A DNA stretch of 64,000 nucleotides from Leifsonia sp. 1010 (GTDB lineage: Bacteria; Actinomycetota; Actinomycetes; Actinomycetales; Microbacteriaceae). The notes below the pieces were generated by a model. The model was not told where the DNA came from. It saw only the letters and a program-made list of their open reading frames with translations, and did no database searches. The stretch covers positions 1,922,001 through 1,986,000 of the forward strand of contig NZ_JAVDSL010000001.1 in the NCBI RefSeq assembly GCF_031455295.1. The letters run 5' to 3'. Made by a program: the position numbers and the translations under genes. Shown here one piece after another: positions 63,557 through 64,000 of this stretch; positions within the stretch are counted from its first letter, which is position 1; every line of letters starts with the position of its first letter.

Positions 63557-64000
63557 ATGGCCAGCGAACTCGACGATTCCGGTGCAGACGTCCTCCAGGA
63601 GGCGGAACGGGAGGTCCTCGGCTGGTTGGAGTTCGGCGAGGCGTCGCGTCACCTGGCCGGTGAGGTCGTGGAGTCCGGGTTCGAGCCGGACATGGTGGTC
63701 GCGATCGCCCGCGGCGGCCTGCTGCTCGCCGGCGCCATCTCGTATGCGCTCGGCATCAAGGCGTGCGGCGCGCTGAACGTCGAGTTCTACACGGGCGTCG
63801 ACACCCGCCTCCCCGAGCCCGTCGTGCTCCCGCCGATGCTCGACTCCGCCGCCCTGCAGTCGAAGCGGGTCCTCCTCGTCGACGACGTGTCCGACTCCGG
63901 CCGGACGCTCGCGATGGTGGTGGATCTGATCGCGGCCTCCGGCGCTGACGTCCGCACGGTGTGCCTCTACTCCAAGCCGCGCACGGTGCTCGAACCCGAC
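63557..64000 (+). CDS. Phosphoribosyltransferase (partial, C-terminus outside window)
   Basis: The visible 148 residues show a purine-type PRTase: VAIARGGLLLAGAISYALG and the PRPP loop VLLVDDVSDSGRTLAMVVDLI. It resembles the short xanthine/hypoxanthine PRTases. The reading frame is open to the window edge. It is divergent from the MFS gene with a 42-base gap. The base it uses is not decided. Confidence 0.85.
   Translation, partial: MASELDDSGADVLQEAEREVLGWLEFGEASRHLAGEVVESGFEPDMVVAIARGGLLLAGAISYALGIKACGALNVEFYTGVDTRLPEPVVLPPMLDSAALQSKRVLLVDDVSDSGRTLAMVVDLIAASGADVRTVCLYSKPRTVLEPD

Overview
The window is high-GC DNA coding on both strands, with ATGA/GTGA start-stop overlaps inside operons and many GTG starts. 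It carries a set of genes found together only in Actinobacteria: mtrA-mtrB-lpqB, a long ribosome hibernation factor, a secA1-type secA, an Rv3235-family gene, a PdtaS-type kinase, whiB1, a sigR/rsrA pair, and a 2-oxoglutarate decarboxylase with a fused acyltransferase domain. Gene style and content fit the Microbacteriaceae (Leifsonia-like), but species is an inference. I see 60 protein genes (two cut by the window edges). I see no rRNA, tRNA, CRISPR array, insertion sequence or prophage.

Region 1 (1-3.9 kb, minus strand) is a membrane operon: a DUF7847-type multi-pass protein, a DUF4129 protein, a DUF4350 protein and a MoxR ATPase that runs off the left edge. Region 2 (4.0-17.0 kb) is the cell-envelope and growth block: mtrA-mtrB-lpqB, a comF-family gene, hpf, a convergent class A beta-lactamase lipoprotein, a small hydrolase, secA, the Rv3235-family gene, pdtaS and whiB1. 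It follows the order of the Mycobacterium tuberculosis Rv3246c-Rv3219 segment.

Region 3 (17.2-23.5 kb) holds a small membrane protein, a DUF1684 protein and a five-gene peptide/nickel-type ABC importer with a strong hairpin after the binding-protein gene. Region 4 (23.5-31.9 kb) is a surface-polysaccharide cluster. A dehydrogenase, an aminotransferase, an N-acetyltransferase and an epimerase resemble the WbpB/E/D/I route to diacetamido uronic acid nucleotides. They sit with a flippase, a GT2 glycosyltransferase and a DUF2142 membrane protein; a peroxiredoxin (bcp) rides at the operon's end.

Region 5 (31.9-35.4 kb) returns to the conserved block: rsgA-aroA facing sigR-rsrA. A sigma-R-like promoter candidate lies at the aroA start and a 42-residue in-frame extension lies upstream of the usual sigR start. 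Region 6 (35.4-42.7 kb) has a VOC protein, a complete formylglycine-generating enzyme with no sulfatase nearby, the 1290-residue kgd/odhA gene, and guaB1.

Region 7 (42.7-53.9 kb) carries a TetR-controlled drug-efflux gene with two matching operators, paired CNNM/CorC-type membrane proteins, an old-yellow-enzyme, a HAD phosphatase, nnrD, a GT-C mannosyltransferase-like protein, a thiamine-binding protein and a second MFS gene. Region 8 (53.9-64 kb) has a three-gene two-component operon containing what looks like a degenerate kinase, the methionine genes metX and metY separated by a long perfect palindrome, an SDR, a potassium-channel protein, a nucleotidyltransferase, a third MFS gene and a partial phosphoribosyltransferase.

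The most unusual signals are: (a) a palindrome family with covarying arms at two distant sites (42705-42770 and 58201-58272); (b) the degenerate kinase-like partner of the NarL-type system; (c) the sigR autoregulation/isoform layout; (d) the paired TetR operators; and (e) an epimerase whose usually invariant motifs are altered.
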